Assembly (NCBI RefSeq): GCF_901000735.1
Contig: NC_081548.1
Location: 9,116,711-9,180,710 of the forward strand
Reading direction: 5' to 3'
DNA: 64,000 nucleotides
Origin: Corylus avellana
Taxonomy: Eukaryota; Streptophyta; Magnoliopsida; Fagales; Betulaceae
The translations under genes and the position numbers were made by a program. The notes under the pieces are model-generated. The model did not search any database, was not told where the DNA came from, and saw only the letters and a program-made list of their open reading frames with translations. Positions 33,729 through 44,140 of this stretch are shown here, in pieces (position 1 is the stretch's first letter; every line of letters starts with the position of its first letter).

Positions 33729-34233
33729 TTCCTTCACTTGCCGACTATAGGATTCAGAACATATGATAATATATTTACACCACTTAGAAAGGTCAAGCCA
33801 CTGAGAAAAGAGAAGTGAAACATTTCTCAAATTTTTGTTTAAAAGTTGGTTCTCAAATGATGTATCATCATCACATGAGCTTTATTCTTTTGAAAAATGT
33901 GTCACCAACTTGTAAGAAGGTAACACATCATTTTGGAATTAATTTTTTATGAAATTTTTTTAGAAGAATAGTATTTCTCCTGAGGAAATTTCCACCCTCT
34001 CTTTATAATGTTAAATATCCTAAGCCCCACCTGCTGTTTGCATGATAATTTAACAAATATGCTCAAACATAGTATTTGGTACAAATATAGAGCACAAATG
34101 GTTTATAATTCAGAACACGAGTACTACTATAAGTCAATAAATTCATATCCAATACAATGCAAACAATTAATGAATTCAATACACTCCACAAACATAAAAA
34201 TAGAATTTTAACTATAGTACTATTGATCTAACT

Positions 34234-35604
34234 TTAAACCATGATCATCACAAGGATGCCAAAAATAGCAGTCATCCACTAATAATATATAGTTGTAACG
34301 CTTCCCTTACCTACTGATACGGGAGAAGGTGCTGGAGACTCTGTTATGGCAAGCTTTTGATTGTTAATCTGACAATGATTGGCAACACCACAAATATACC
34401 AATTTCTTCCCAAGATTGCTAGGGTAATCACATCATTTCCACTAACCAAGGCCTCAGTTCCCAACGGTGCCACACATTGTTGGAAGCCAATTTCATTGAC
34501 TTCAAGAACAATATGGGATCCCGGTGTATACTTGAAAACTGCACCAAGAACTTGATTCTTCCATCATCAATCAAACTAAAAAGAAATATATTTACACGAA
34601 TTAATTGACAAATAAATAAGAAACAAAAAGAATCCACTAGCAACCCTTTAAAAACAAGGCAACCTCAAAGTCGAGTAATGCTATGTAACAAAATCTGAAT
34701 GGAAATGATTTTCCTTTACAAAAATTGGAGTAATGCTATGGGAGTGACTCCCCGTCCACTTTTTGTAAAGGAAAAAACTTTCTATCGTGATGAAATATAA
34801 TCAATACTTTAATGCTCCGCCTCATGTATGATCATCTCAAACTCCCTTTTAATAGGTGAGACCCAACATCTGAAATATTTAATTAAATAGAGGTGAATTG
34901 ATGAAATTAAGATTCGATCGCATGGCCTATGGCTTTGATGCCATATTAAATCATCACTTATCCAAAAAAATTTAATCAATATTTTAAAGCTGATAGCAAG
35001 AATGTATATTTAATCAAACTTTAACAAAGCGTCTACTAGAAAGCAAGCATCGGCAAATAAAACTTGAAAAACGCTTAACGACTCAAAAAACTTGTTTAAC
35101 ACAATTTATGTGGAATTAATACTATGAAGCAAGAAACAATTCAATCACCAAAATATATAAAGCAATAAAGAGGCAGACACTAATATTTTGGTTACGAAGA
35201 GAAAACCTTTTAAAAATCGATTTAAAAGTAAAACATCTCCGGGGCAGCCAAACCCAAGAAATCACTATCAAAATATTATCCAGAGATTACAAACACTAGG
35301 AACACTTACAACCCTTTGTAAGACCTTGGCTCTGTAAAATCGACAAGCCGACAACTCGTCTCCTTGCTCACAATCTTCTTCAATGTGATTCTCCTTTACT
35401 GGACCCTTCCAATAAACTTCTCAACCGTAGATTTACCAAAGGAATAACTAAAACTCTAAGACATTCAATTTAACGCTCACCATATATGATCTCTCTTAGC
35501 AAAGCCTCCGACGAACTCTCTTGGGTGAAAATTCGTACCCCTCACTCCTATAATGGCCTCCGACGAACTCTCTTGGGTGAAAATTCGTACCCCTCACTCC
35601 TATA

Positions 35605-35674
<70 letters not shown>

Positions 35675-36243
35675 TACAACAAACCCTAGACCTGGGCCCA
35701 CTAAAAACACGTTTTTGGGCATAATAGGTACGGGGTGTCCGGACAAGGCCTTGCGAGCAAAAAACATGCTTGCTGGAATTCGTGTCTGGACACCCCCTGC
35801 AAAGGACATTCCATCGGTCCTTGATCAATAGCTTCGATCGATGAGTTTGTGGTACGATTGAGCTGAAACTTTGCAGGGACGTTCATGACACATGAATCCA
35901 CGTTATGAACGGTGGCGATTGAATTCTGAGCATTCTATATCAGTGTTTGAGCCTGTGGATAGTAGGCTCTTCATTTTGGAACCGAATTAAGCCAACATAA
36001 ATACTAACAAAACTAAAAGATTACATCAAAAATAAGGTAATTTGAAGGCATACAAACAAAAAGTTTATAAAGTTAATTTACCAAGGGTGTCACCACATGG
36101 AACTCCTTTCCTTGAGCCCAAGCTATGTAATTATAGTCAACAGTCCCACCCTTGTCATCACCAACCACAAACTCTGTGGCCAAAATTGAAGGGACAAGAA
36201 TTGCTACAATCGCAAGGATGAAGAAATATTGGGAAGATGCCAT
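34234..36243 (-). pseudogene. Phytocyanin pseudogene, copy 2
   Basis: Exon 1 36243-36082, exon 2 34538-34279, with residual tail to 34234. Virtually identical to copy 1, including the one-base loss at the end of exon 1, the KGG variant, the TAG that removes the hydrophobic tail, and the intronic solo LTR. The TATA-like TTATAAATACCC lies about 40 bp upstream of the ATG, and the Harbinger-like element begins exactly at that box (36294), separating it from any upstream promoter by 2.5 kb. Confidence 0.85.
35065..36009 (-). mobile_element. Solo LTR in phytocyanin copy 2 (945 bp)
   Basis: Same element as at 29310-30233 with the same AAACT duplication (35060-35064 and 36010-36014). Longer by about 21 bp, mainly because its (TA)n tract (35609-35672) is longer. 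Confidence 0.88.
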
Positions 36244-36449
36244 TGATTCTCTCTAATGGATCTCAAAAAACTAGAAATAGTGGGTATTTATAAGGCTTCG
36301 TTTATTTCGACGTAAAATGGTTTCCGTCAGAAAATATTTTTAGGGAAGTTATTTTTCCTGAAAATCTTTTCTGTCATAAAAATTTTACGGCGTTTACCCC
36401 GCGCACGGAAAAAAAATTTTAAAAAAAAATTTATATATATATTTTTTCC

Positions 36450-36865
36450 AATAAGGTTCCCACTGGGACCTGCCCCGGACCTGCCTAGGACTTGACCAGG
36501 ACCCGTCCGAGACTTGTTCGAGACCCTTTTCGGACCTGTCAGGAACTCGCACAAGACTTGACCGGGACCCGCCCGGGACTTGCCCGGGACCTGCCTGGGA
36601 CCCGATCGGGACCTGACCAAGACTTGACTTGGACTTGACTGGGACATGACCGGGACTTGCTCGGGACCCCACCAGGACCTGCCCGGCACTTGACCGGAAC
36701 CCGCCCAAGACTTTAATGGGACTTGACCGGGACCTGCCTAGGACCCGCCCAAGACTTGACCGGGACTTGCCCAGGAGTTGACCCAGACCTCATCGGGACC
36801 CGCTTGGAACTTGACCGGGACCCGCCCAGGACCCCATCGAAACTTGACCGGGACTTTATTGGAAA
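36450..36865 (-). repeat. Minisatellite, minus-phase block
   Basis: Alternating GGGACTTGACC, GGGACCTGCC and GGGACCCGCCC units, about 10-11 bp each. Open frames through it translate to S/G/P/Q/V-rich repeats and are not genes. Duplicate at 30680-31080. Confidence 0.85.
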
Positions 36866-36944
36866 AAATATATAACAAAATAAAAAATATATATATTTTT
36901 CGTGCACACATTTTTAGGGAAAATGACTTCCCTGAAAATATTTT

Positions 36945-37676
36945 CCACCGGGACCTGCCCGGGTCTCGGTCAAGTCCCGGTCAAGTCCTAGGCGGGTCTT
37001 GGTGGGGTCCAAGGCAAGTCTCGGACGGGTCCTGGTCAAGTCCCGGTCAAGTCCTGGGCGGGTCCCGGGCAGGTTTCGAGCAGGTCTCGGTCAAGTCCCT
37101 GTCAAGTCCTAGGCGGGTACATGGCAAGTGCCGGGCTTGTCTTGGTCAGGTCCCAGGCAAGTCCCAGGCAAGTCCCGGGCAGGTCGCAGGCACGTTCCGG
37201 GCAAGTCCCAGGCGGGTCCCAGTCAAGTCNNNNNNNNNNNNNNNNNNNNNNNNNNNNNNNNNNNNNNNNNNNNNNNNNNNNNNNNNNNNNNNNNNNNNNN
37301 NNNNNNNNNNNNNNNNNNNNNNNNNNNNNNNNNNNNNNNNNNNNNNNNNNNNNNNNNNNNNNNNNNNNNNNNNNNNNNNNNNNNNNNNNNGTCAAGTCCT
37401 AAATGGGTTCCGGGCAAGTTCCGACGAGGTTCTAGTGGTCAATGGAAAATATTTTCTTTTCGGTCAAAAAGAAAAAATTTTCCATTGACCACTATTTGAC
37501 ATCGAAGTAAACACCGTAAAATGTGGAAATCATTTTATGGAAACCATTTTACATCGAAACCGTTTAATTCATCGTAAAATGGTTTCCGTCGGAAAATATT
37601 TTCAGGAAAACCGTTTTCCCTAAAAATGTTTTCTGTCGAAAACATTTTACGGCATTTATTGCGCGCACAGAAAATG

Positions 37677-37721
<45 letters not shown>

Positions 37722-38630
37722 CCAATCAGGTCCCCGCCGCCGGGACCCACCCAGGACTTGCCCAAGACCTGCCTAGGACCCGCCTAGGACTTGCTCAGGA
37801 TTTTATTGGAAAATATAGATATAAAAAAATATTTCAAAAAAAAAATATTTTATGTGCGCACGATAAACGGCGTAAAATGTTTTCTATCAAGGAAAATGAC
37901 TCCCCTTAAAATATTTTCCGCCGGGACCTGCACGGATCTCGATCAAGTTCTGGGCGGTTCCCGGTCAAGTTCCAGCGGGGTCCCGGGCAAGTCCGGATCA
38001 AGTCCTGGGCAGGTACCTGCTAGGTCCTGGCGGGGTCCCGGGTAAGTCCCGGTCAAGTCCCGGTCAAGTCCTGGGCGGGTCCCGGTCAAGTCCTGAGCGA
38101 GTCCCAGTGGGGTCCCGGGCGAGTCCCATGCAAGTCTCGGTGGGGTCCGAGGCGGGTCCTAGTCAGGTCCCTATCAAGTCCCGGGCGAGTCTCGGTCAAG
38201 TTCCTTTCAAGTCCTGGGCGGGTCCCAGGTGGGTCCTAGGCGGGTCCCGACGGGGTCCTAAGGGGGTCCCGATCAAATCCCAAGCTAGTCCCGGCGAGGT
38301 CTCGGGCAAGTCACGAGTAGATCCCAGTCCGGTCCCAAGCAAGTCCTGGGCGGGTCCTAGTCAAGTCCTGGACGGGTCCCGGTCAAGTCCAGAGCAAGTC
38401 TCAGGCAGGTCACGATCAAGTCCCAGGCGGGTTCCAGGCAAGTCCAAGTTGGGTCTCGGGGGGGTCTTGGGCAAGTCCTGGACAAGTCCTAGGCAGGTCC
38501 GGGCAGGTCCCGTTCAAGTCCGGTCGGGTCCCGGGCAAGTCCTGGTGGGGTCTCGAGCGAGTCCTAGGCGAGTCCCGAGCGGGTCCCGGGCAAGTCTTGG
38601 CAAGGTTCTAGGTGGGTCTTGGTAAGGTCC
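36945..38630 (+). repeat. Minisatellite, plus-phase blocks
   Basis: Units GGGTCCCGGTCAAGTCC, GGGCAAGTCC and GGCGGGTCC repeat through 36945-37440 and 37915-38630. They are interrupted by a subterminal-repeat block (37440-37915) with a (TA)n tract at 37684-37718 and one short minus-phase stretch near 37735-37800. The orientation is opposite to 36450-36865, so the element could fold on itself. Contains the N gap 37230-37390. Confidence 0.8.
37230..37390. other. Assembly gap, 161 N
   Basis: N run inside the minisatellite, where short repeats would be expected to break assembly. Confidence 0.95.
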
Positions 38631-38959
38631 GTCGATTTGAGAATGAGATGCCAAAAGTCGAAAAATAGTTTACGGTTTTCAAAACCGTAAACATTTTTCA
38701 AAAATTAAAAAAGAATTTTCGGTCAAAAGGAAAATATTTTCCCTTGACCACTATTTTACGTCGAAGTAAATACCGTAAAATGCGAAAATCATTTATAATA
38801 ACCATTTTACGTCGAAGTAAACGAAGCCTAAAGAAACTGAGAAACACACTCCCATCCATGCAGTAATCTTAGCAACATCAATTCGTCTAGCTATAAAAGA
38901 AAAGACAATATAAAGAAATTTAAATGAAAAAAAAAATAGAAAAATACATAAAGATTATA

Positions 38960-39157
38960 CGGACCATTAAAGCCCTAAGGAATTTCGCTCTTATTGATCC
39001 CTTGAAACATTTACATTACAAAATACTCATATTTATAGGAAAAATGAGATAGATATATGATAATTAAATATGATTACAATCATATCAATAAAATCAAATC
39101 ATTACAATCAATTACAATTAAATATCTTAAATCAAATCCCATAATATCCTCTAACAT
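38960..39157 (-). repeat. LTR-like remnant related to the copia LTR (approximate)
   Basis: Minus strand from 39157 reads TGTTAGAGGATATTATGGGA, then TTTGATTTAAGATA and CCTATAAATATGAG, resembling TGTTAAAATATATTATGAGA...CCTATAAATATGATT at 26323. The far end is not defined. The rest of 38832-39798 is AT-rich intergenic DNA. Confidence 0.4.
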
Positions 39158-39735
39158 GGTTGTGTTAAAGGAAAATGTTAAGGTCACAACATAAATCCAA
39201 CTTATGGCCAACTTCTCTCTTATGTGTCATTTAAATAATAAAAAATTGATAAAGAGGATTTTGAGATTCTGAAAATTTGGAAAAAAAAAAACAATTTGTT
39301 TGGTTTAAAATTCAAATTTTTTTTACACGTAGGAGAGAAGTTGGCCATGAGTTGGGTTTGTGTTGTGTCCGTATCAAACCTCTGTGTTAAATATCAATTA
39401 TTTCTAAAGCTTAAATAGATAAGAAGTGGTAAATTCAATTATATAATTAATATTTTTTTCAATCCATTCACATGTGAGTTCAAACTTTCACAACACGTAA
39501 AATATATAATTAAAATATAAGAAAACACATGAAGTTAAGATTGAACTTTGTTTTATTCTAATATCACATTAAAGGATCACCACTTGTCTAAAAAAAATAA
39601 AATTTTATAGTTAACTAATATTTAACACAAAATGGCGGCAATAATCTCAAAGTTAAAAGCCGGCAAGCAGTCCAAAATGTAAAAGAGAAGGCCATTTCGC
39701 ATTGCCGTCCATAGACGGTCAAAATGTGAGATCTT

Positions 39736-39749
39736 TGACTTATAAATAC
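39736..39749 (+). promoter_or_regulatory. TATA-like box of phytocyanin copy 3
   Basis: CTTATAAATACCCAC lies about 60 bp upstream of the ATG at 39799. The same box precedes copies 1 and 2, where the Harbinger-like element interrupts it at its 5' edge. Here the box and its upstream sequence are uninterrupted. Confidence 0.6.
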
Positions 39750-39798
39750 CCACCATTAATTCTAGTTCTTGAGACCAACAACACATTAAAGAGAATCA

Positions 39799-40851
39799 AT
39801 GGCATCTTCCCAATATTTCTTCATCCTTGCAATCGTAGCAATTCTTGTCCCTTCAATTTTGGCCACAGAATTTGTGGTTGGTGATGACAAGGGTTGGACC
39901 ATTAACTTTGACTACCAAGCTTGGGCCAGGGAAAGGACTTTCATGTCGGTGACACTCTTGGTAAATTAACTTTATAAACTTTTTGTACTTACCATATTTT
40001 TTATATAATTTTTTAGTTTTATTTGCCCATGTTTGTTTTCAAATCAATACTTTGTTAAAGTATTGATTAAATTTACATATTTCTATCAGCTTAAACTTTT
40101 AGAATAAGTGGTGATTTAACATGATAACAGAGTCATAGGTCATGAGTTCGAACTTTAATTCCGTCAATTCACTCCAATTTAATTAAATATTTTAGGTGTT
40201 GGATCTCACCTATTCAAATGGAGTTTGAGACTATACGTGAGGATGAACGTTAAAATATTGATTATATCTCATCTGAATAGAAAGTTTTTTCCTTTACAAA
40301 AAGTCGACAGGGAACCACTCCCATAGCATTACTACAATTTTAGTAAAGGAAAATCATTTTCATTCGGATTTTGATACATAGCATTACTCGACTTTGAGGC
40401 TATCTTGTTTTTAATGGGTTGCTAGTGGATAATTTTTGTTTCTTATTGAGTTTGCAGAAAAATATATATATATTTTAAATGTATTTATTTTAAGTTTGAT
40501 TGATGATGGAAGAATTAACTTTTTGGTGCAGTTTTCAAGTATAAAGAGGGACTTCATAATGTTCTTAAAGTCAATGGAACTGGCTTCCAACAATGTGTTG
40601 CACCATTGGGAATTGAGGGCCTGATTAGTGGAAATGATGTGATTACATTAGCAACCTCAGGAAGAAAATGGTATATTTGTGGTGTTGCCAAACATTGTGA
40701 GAATGGAAACTAAAAACTTGCCATAACAGTGTTGCCTCAGACAATGTCTCTAGCACCTTCTCCTATTTCAGCAGCCGAGGAATGCATTAAACCTATATAT
40801 TATGGGTGGATAATGATTGTTTTTGGCATCCTTGCCATGGTCATGGTTTAA
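39799..40851 (+). pseudogene. Phytocyanin pseudogene, copy 3 (opposite orientation)
   Basis: Exon 1 39799-39960: signal peptide as in copies 1 and 2, then TEFVVGDDKGWTINFDYQAW. One base is missing after QAWA, so the conserved GDTL is out of frame. Exon 2 40532-40851: FKYKEGLHNVLKVNGTGFQ, VAPLG, GNDVITLA, WYICGVAKHCENGN, then TAA at 40711-40713 in place of the axial-ligand glutamine codon, then KLAITVLPQ and a hydrophobic tail GWIMIVFGILAMVMV. Intron 571 bp without the solo LTR. The tail suggests a GPI-anchored ancestor. Closest to intact of the three but still has a frameshift and a stop. Confidence 0.85.
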
Positions 40852-41120
40852 AGTTAGATCAATAGTACTATAGTTAAAATTCTCCTTTCATGTTTGTGGA
40901 GTGTATTGAATTCATTAAGTGTTTGCATTGTATTGGATCTGAATTTATTGATTTATAGTAGTATGTGTGTTCTGAAATATAAACCATGTGTGCTCTATAT
41001 TTGTACCAAATACGATGTTTGAGCGTATTTGTTAAATTATCTTGCAAACAGCAGGTGTGGTTTAGGCAATTTAACATTATATAAGAGAGGGTGGAAATGG
41101 CTTTTAATAGAAGTTTTGGC

Positions 41121-41282
41121 ATTTTAGCAACTCAAACATAATTTGATTGTTTATAGGACAATAATGCTAATACGTACAAGTCTGTGCTTTTAGGCTTTAT
41201 TTAAAAGATGGGGATCCACTATAATTTTGCTTTCCAAATTTTAGAGGAGGCTATAGAGCGCACCTGCTTTGAGCAACCTCGG
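41121..41282. other. Intergenic after phytocyanin copy 3
   Basis: About 40852-41120 resembles the 3' flank of copies 1 and 2 (28240-28478), so the duplication includes the downstream region. Beyond it nothing is recognised until the MITE. Confidence 0.5.
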
Positions 41283-41463
41283 GGAGTAATGCTAGAAGTT
41301 ACTCTTGTGTTCTTGTTTAGTCACTCTAAAAATGATATGGCTTCTAAAATCATTGTTGGGCTTGTGATTGATCATTATTGAATTTAATCAAATAGTGATT
41401 TTAAAGCCACCAATTCATAAAGTGACACAAGAGGGACACAAGAGTGACTTCTAAAATTATTCC
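41283..41463. mobile_element. 181-bp MITE with 8-bp TSD (hAT-like)
   Basis: Ends GGAGTAATGCTAGAAGTTAC and the complement of GTGACTTCTAAAATTATTCC; arms continue CTCTTGTGT..TCACT..GGCTT. AACCTCGG is present at both sides (41275-41282 and 41464-41471). An 8-bp duplication points to hAT. No coding sequence. Confidence 0.8.
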
Positions 41464-41514
41464 AACCTCGGGTGTAGACTAGGATTCACTACTCAAGACA
41501 AGTGCACCCCACAA

Positions 41515-41585
41515 CCTTCCTCTCTAGTAACTTTCGCTTCATGAGACGCGATATCCAGCAGATTAAGTTACCCCTTGGAGACAAG
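41515..41585 (-). repeat. tRNA-related SINE fragment, degenerate
   Basis: Minus strand reads GGGGTAACTTAATCTGCTGG, then GTCTCATGAAGCGAAAGTTACTAG, similar in order to the fuller SINE at 42084-42202, but box B is lost. Confidence 0.45.
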
Positions 41586-42083
41586 ATAGGCATCATTAAG
41601 TTGTAGTGTGATCCAAAGTTTATATATATAGCTTATTATTTCCTTATATGCTTCTCAATAGTGTTTTTTTTGTTTTTTCTTTGGGAATGGCTTTCATACA
41701 TAGTTCAGGAATTGTATGAGGAGTTTAGATAGAGTAAGAAATGATGAACAAGAGAGATTTGGTCGAATAATGTTATACATCATCTTTTTATCTCGTTTTT
41801 ATCATTTCAAAGTTGATGTAACGTGGTCCTTCATAGCATGTGATGCATAGAAATTAGTTTTTTTTTCTTTTTTTTTTTTCTTTTTTTTTTTAGAGAAACC
41901 ATGCTACAACTTTAGAGGATAAAAAAAATGGTACATAGAATTACCCAATTTGGCCAAGTTGATCATATTGAAGTGTATTCAATATATAGAGAAATCATTA
42001 CAACTAATATGTACAATTGGAAAATAAAAATACATAGTTACCTTTTTTCTTTTTCTTTTTTTGAAGTGAAAAGAGTAAACTTA

Positions 42084-42202
42084 ATTTTTTTTTTTTTTAC
42101 ACATTTGCATAAGGGAAGGAGGGAAAATGAAGAATGAGATTCGAACTAGTAACCTCTGCTTCATGAGGCGTAGTCTCTAGCCAATTAAGCTACCTTTTAG
42201 GG
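42084..42202 (-). repeat. tRNA-derived SINE
   Basis: Minus strand: a box A-like GGTAGCTTAATTGGCTAGAG, CTCATGAAGCAGAGG, a box B-like AGTTCGAATCTC, a short tail TTCCCTTATGCAAATGTG, then an A tract of about 15. Order and spacing match a polymerase III promoter and a retroposed SINE. It does not fold into a full tRNA. Confidence 0.6.
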
Positions 42203-42305
42203 ACTACCTACTCTTTACACTTGTGACTTATCAGAAACTATACTAATAAGAAATTATCAAATACAATGAATCTTGACCAATGCCTACTTTTTGCATTTTT
42301 TTTTT

Positions 42306-42344
<39 letters not shown>

Positions 42345-42451
42345 AGAAGATGAAGAATATTTTGGTATATGGAGACTATAGAGGAAACTTGCATTGAAAA
42401 TCACTTGGAAGCATGACATATTTCAATAATTATACAATACATGTGAGACAA

Positions 42452-42487
<36 letters not shown>

Positions 42488-42492
42488 TACAA
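42203..42492. other. 3' flank of TNL copy 1
   Basis: AT-rich, with an A tract (42314-42342) and a (TA)n tract (42456-42484) just after the TNL stop. No gene. Confidence 0.5.
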
Positions 42493-43232
42493 CTACTCAA
42501 ATTGAAACTTTTGAGAGTAAATAGTAAAATAATACTCATTTTCCTCTGTAGCAAGCCTTTTGAGCTGTTTCTCTTTCATCGAAGTTTGTGAATCATCAAT
42601 CATATTTGGAGATCTCATTTTTCTCTTAGAGGGGCATCTGTTTTCTATATTGTTATTGTCATCCTCATCATCACTGACAACAATGGCATGATCCTCATCT
42701 TTTCCATCTACAACCCTTTCATATATTGGATAGACCCCTATTTTCTTCACAATGATTTCAGGCCCCCAATCTACAAGAAGCTCTACTTCATCACCATCCT
42801 CAAAATCATTGGTAAGAACAATATTCCATAGCAATAGGTGATCTCCAAGAGGGAATGGGCCACCAGTTGTTGCTGAAAAATTAGTCAGAATAGTATTCCT
42901 GGTATGGTTGATAACTGACACGCCACCTTTATGTGAAGATAATACTTGAACACGTGATGCATAGAAAGCACATACACCAAACTCTTTCAATATGGGATCA
43001 GCCGTTGGTACTTTAAAATGTATCGAGGGTCCCTCACACTGATACGTGAACCAATCGGGGATTTGATTGCCGGGGATGTTAATGCCAAACACTCTACCAA
43101 CTCCACGCATAACCCATTCCTGTTACATCAGCAGAGGATGATGTGTTTTAAAGTACTAACTAAATGATACGAGATAACATGATATCATAACAAGGGTCTT
43201 ATGTTGAAATCCTACTCCACACATTATTCTAT

Positions 43233-43669
43233 GGGAAAAATATATTTTATCCCCATGAACTATCCACTCATTTGCACTTTGACCTCCAATGTTTAAAAAG
43301 TGACACTTGACCCCCCCCCCCCCCAAACTTTCAAATTGTTGCAATTCGACCATTCTGACTTGTTTTTTTCCCAAAATGCCCCTATCCCAAGTTAAAATTA
43401 ATTAATTAATTAAATTAAATTAAGGGGTGTCCGGTCTCGGGTGGCCAAAGCCACCCTTAGGCCCAAATGGGGTGGCCGGCCACCCCTTAATTAATTTTTT
43501 TTTAAAATTTTTTAATTTGGGATGGGGGCATTTTGGGCCAAAAAAAAAAGTCAGAATGGTCGAATTACAACAATTTCAAAGTTTGAGGGTTCAAGTGTCA
43601 CTTTTTAAACATTTGAGGTAAAAGTGCAAATGGGTGGATAGTTCAAGGGAGTAAAAATGTGTTTTCCCC
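43233..43669. mobile_element. Mutator-like MITE in TNL-1 intron (437 bp)
   Basis: Ends GGGAAAAATATATTTTATCC and the complement of AAAATGTGTTTTCCCC, with arms of over 130 bp (GAACTATCCACTCATTTGCAC, AAATTGTTGCAATTCGACCA and complements). TTATTCTAT duplicated at 43224-43232 and 43670-43678. The centre has GGTGGCC/GGCCACC palindromes. Same family as 47245-47934. Confidence 0.88.
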
Positions 43670-43693
43670 TTATTCTATTTTAGTTAAAAATTA

Positions 43694-44140
43694 GGGAAAA
43701 CTTCACTTTAAACCCTTGAATTACCCCGCATTTTGGCAAGCCCCCAAACTTTAAAATCTCTCAATTTCAACCCTCGAACTTTCAATTTGATGCAATTTAC
43801 ACCCTCTATCAATTTTTGTCGTTAAAACCCCTAAAAAGACAAATTTACCCTTCAATTTTCTTTTTATTAAAAAAATAAGAAAAAAAAAAGGTTCATAAGG
43901 TCGCCCAACCGTGGGTCGCCTCATGATATTTTTTTAATAATAATTTTTTTTAAAAAAAAACAAATTTAATTTGAAATTAAGGATAAATTTGGAATTTTAT
44001 AAAAAAGTCAAGGGTATAAACGTAATTGCCTCACTTTTAACGTTTAAAATCTAACCGAAGGGTTAAAATTGAGAAGTTTTGAAATTTGGGGGGCTTGTCA
44101 AAATGCGCGATAATTCAGAGGTCTAAAGTGAAGTTTCTCC
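43694..44140. mobile_element. Second MULE-type MITE in the same intron (447 bp)
   Basis: Ends GGGAAAACTTCACTTTAAACC and the complement of TCTAAAGTGAAGTTTCTCC; arms continue with CCCCAAACTTTAAAATCTCTC and its complement. TAAAAATTA duplicated at 43685-43693 and 44141-44149. A different subfamily from its neighbour, only 24 bp away. Confidence 0.88.

Larger units (their letters stand above)
31269..36944. repeat. Tandem duplicated unit, copy 2
   Basis: Second copy of 25407-31168 in the same order and orientation. It starts abruptly inside copia gag at the end of the gap. The gag, LTR-like block and Mutator-like element have diverged from copy 1; the phytocyanin half has not. Confidence 0.9.
36294..38828. 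mobile_element. PIF/Harbinger-like (Tourist-type) element carrying a minisatellite, 2535 bp
   Basis: Left end GGCTTCGTTTATTTCGACG and right end CGTCGAAGTAAACGAAGCC are inverted repeats; TAA flanks both (36291-36293 and 38829-38831), the usual 3-bp Harbinger/Tourist target. Subterminal blocks (CGTAAAATGGTTTCCGTC, GAAAATATTTTCAGG, AACATTTTACGGC) recur in both orientations. Between them are long arrays of 10-11-bp units, GGGTCCCGGTCAAGTCC-like on the plus strand to the right and their reverse complement to the left. A 161-N gap (37230-37390) lies inside. No transposase; non-autonomous. Confidence 0.75.

Noticed and set aside
38107..38625. 172-codon open frame rich in S, P, Q, V
   Set aside because: It is a straight translation of the 10-11-bp minisatellite; similar frames appear on both strands wherever the array occurs.
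42130..42202. Functional tRNA gene
   Set aside because: Box A and box B are present, but the arms do not fold as a tRNA and an A tail follows; called a SINE.
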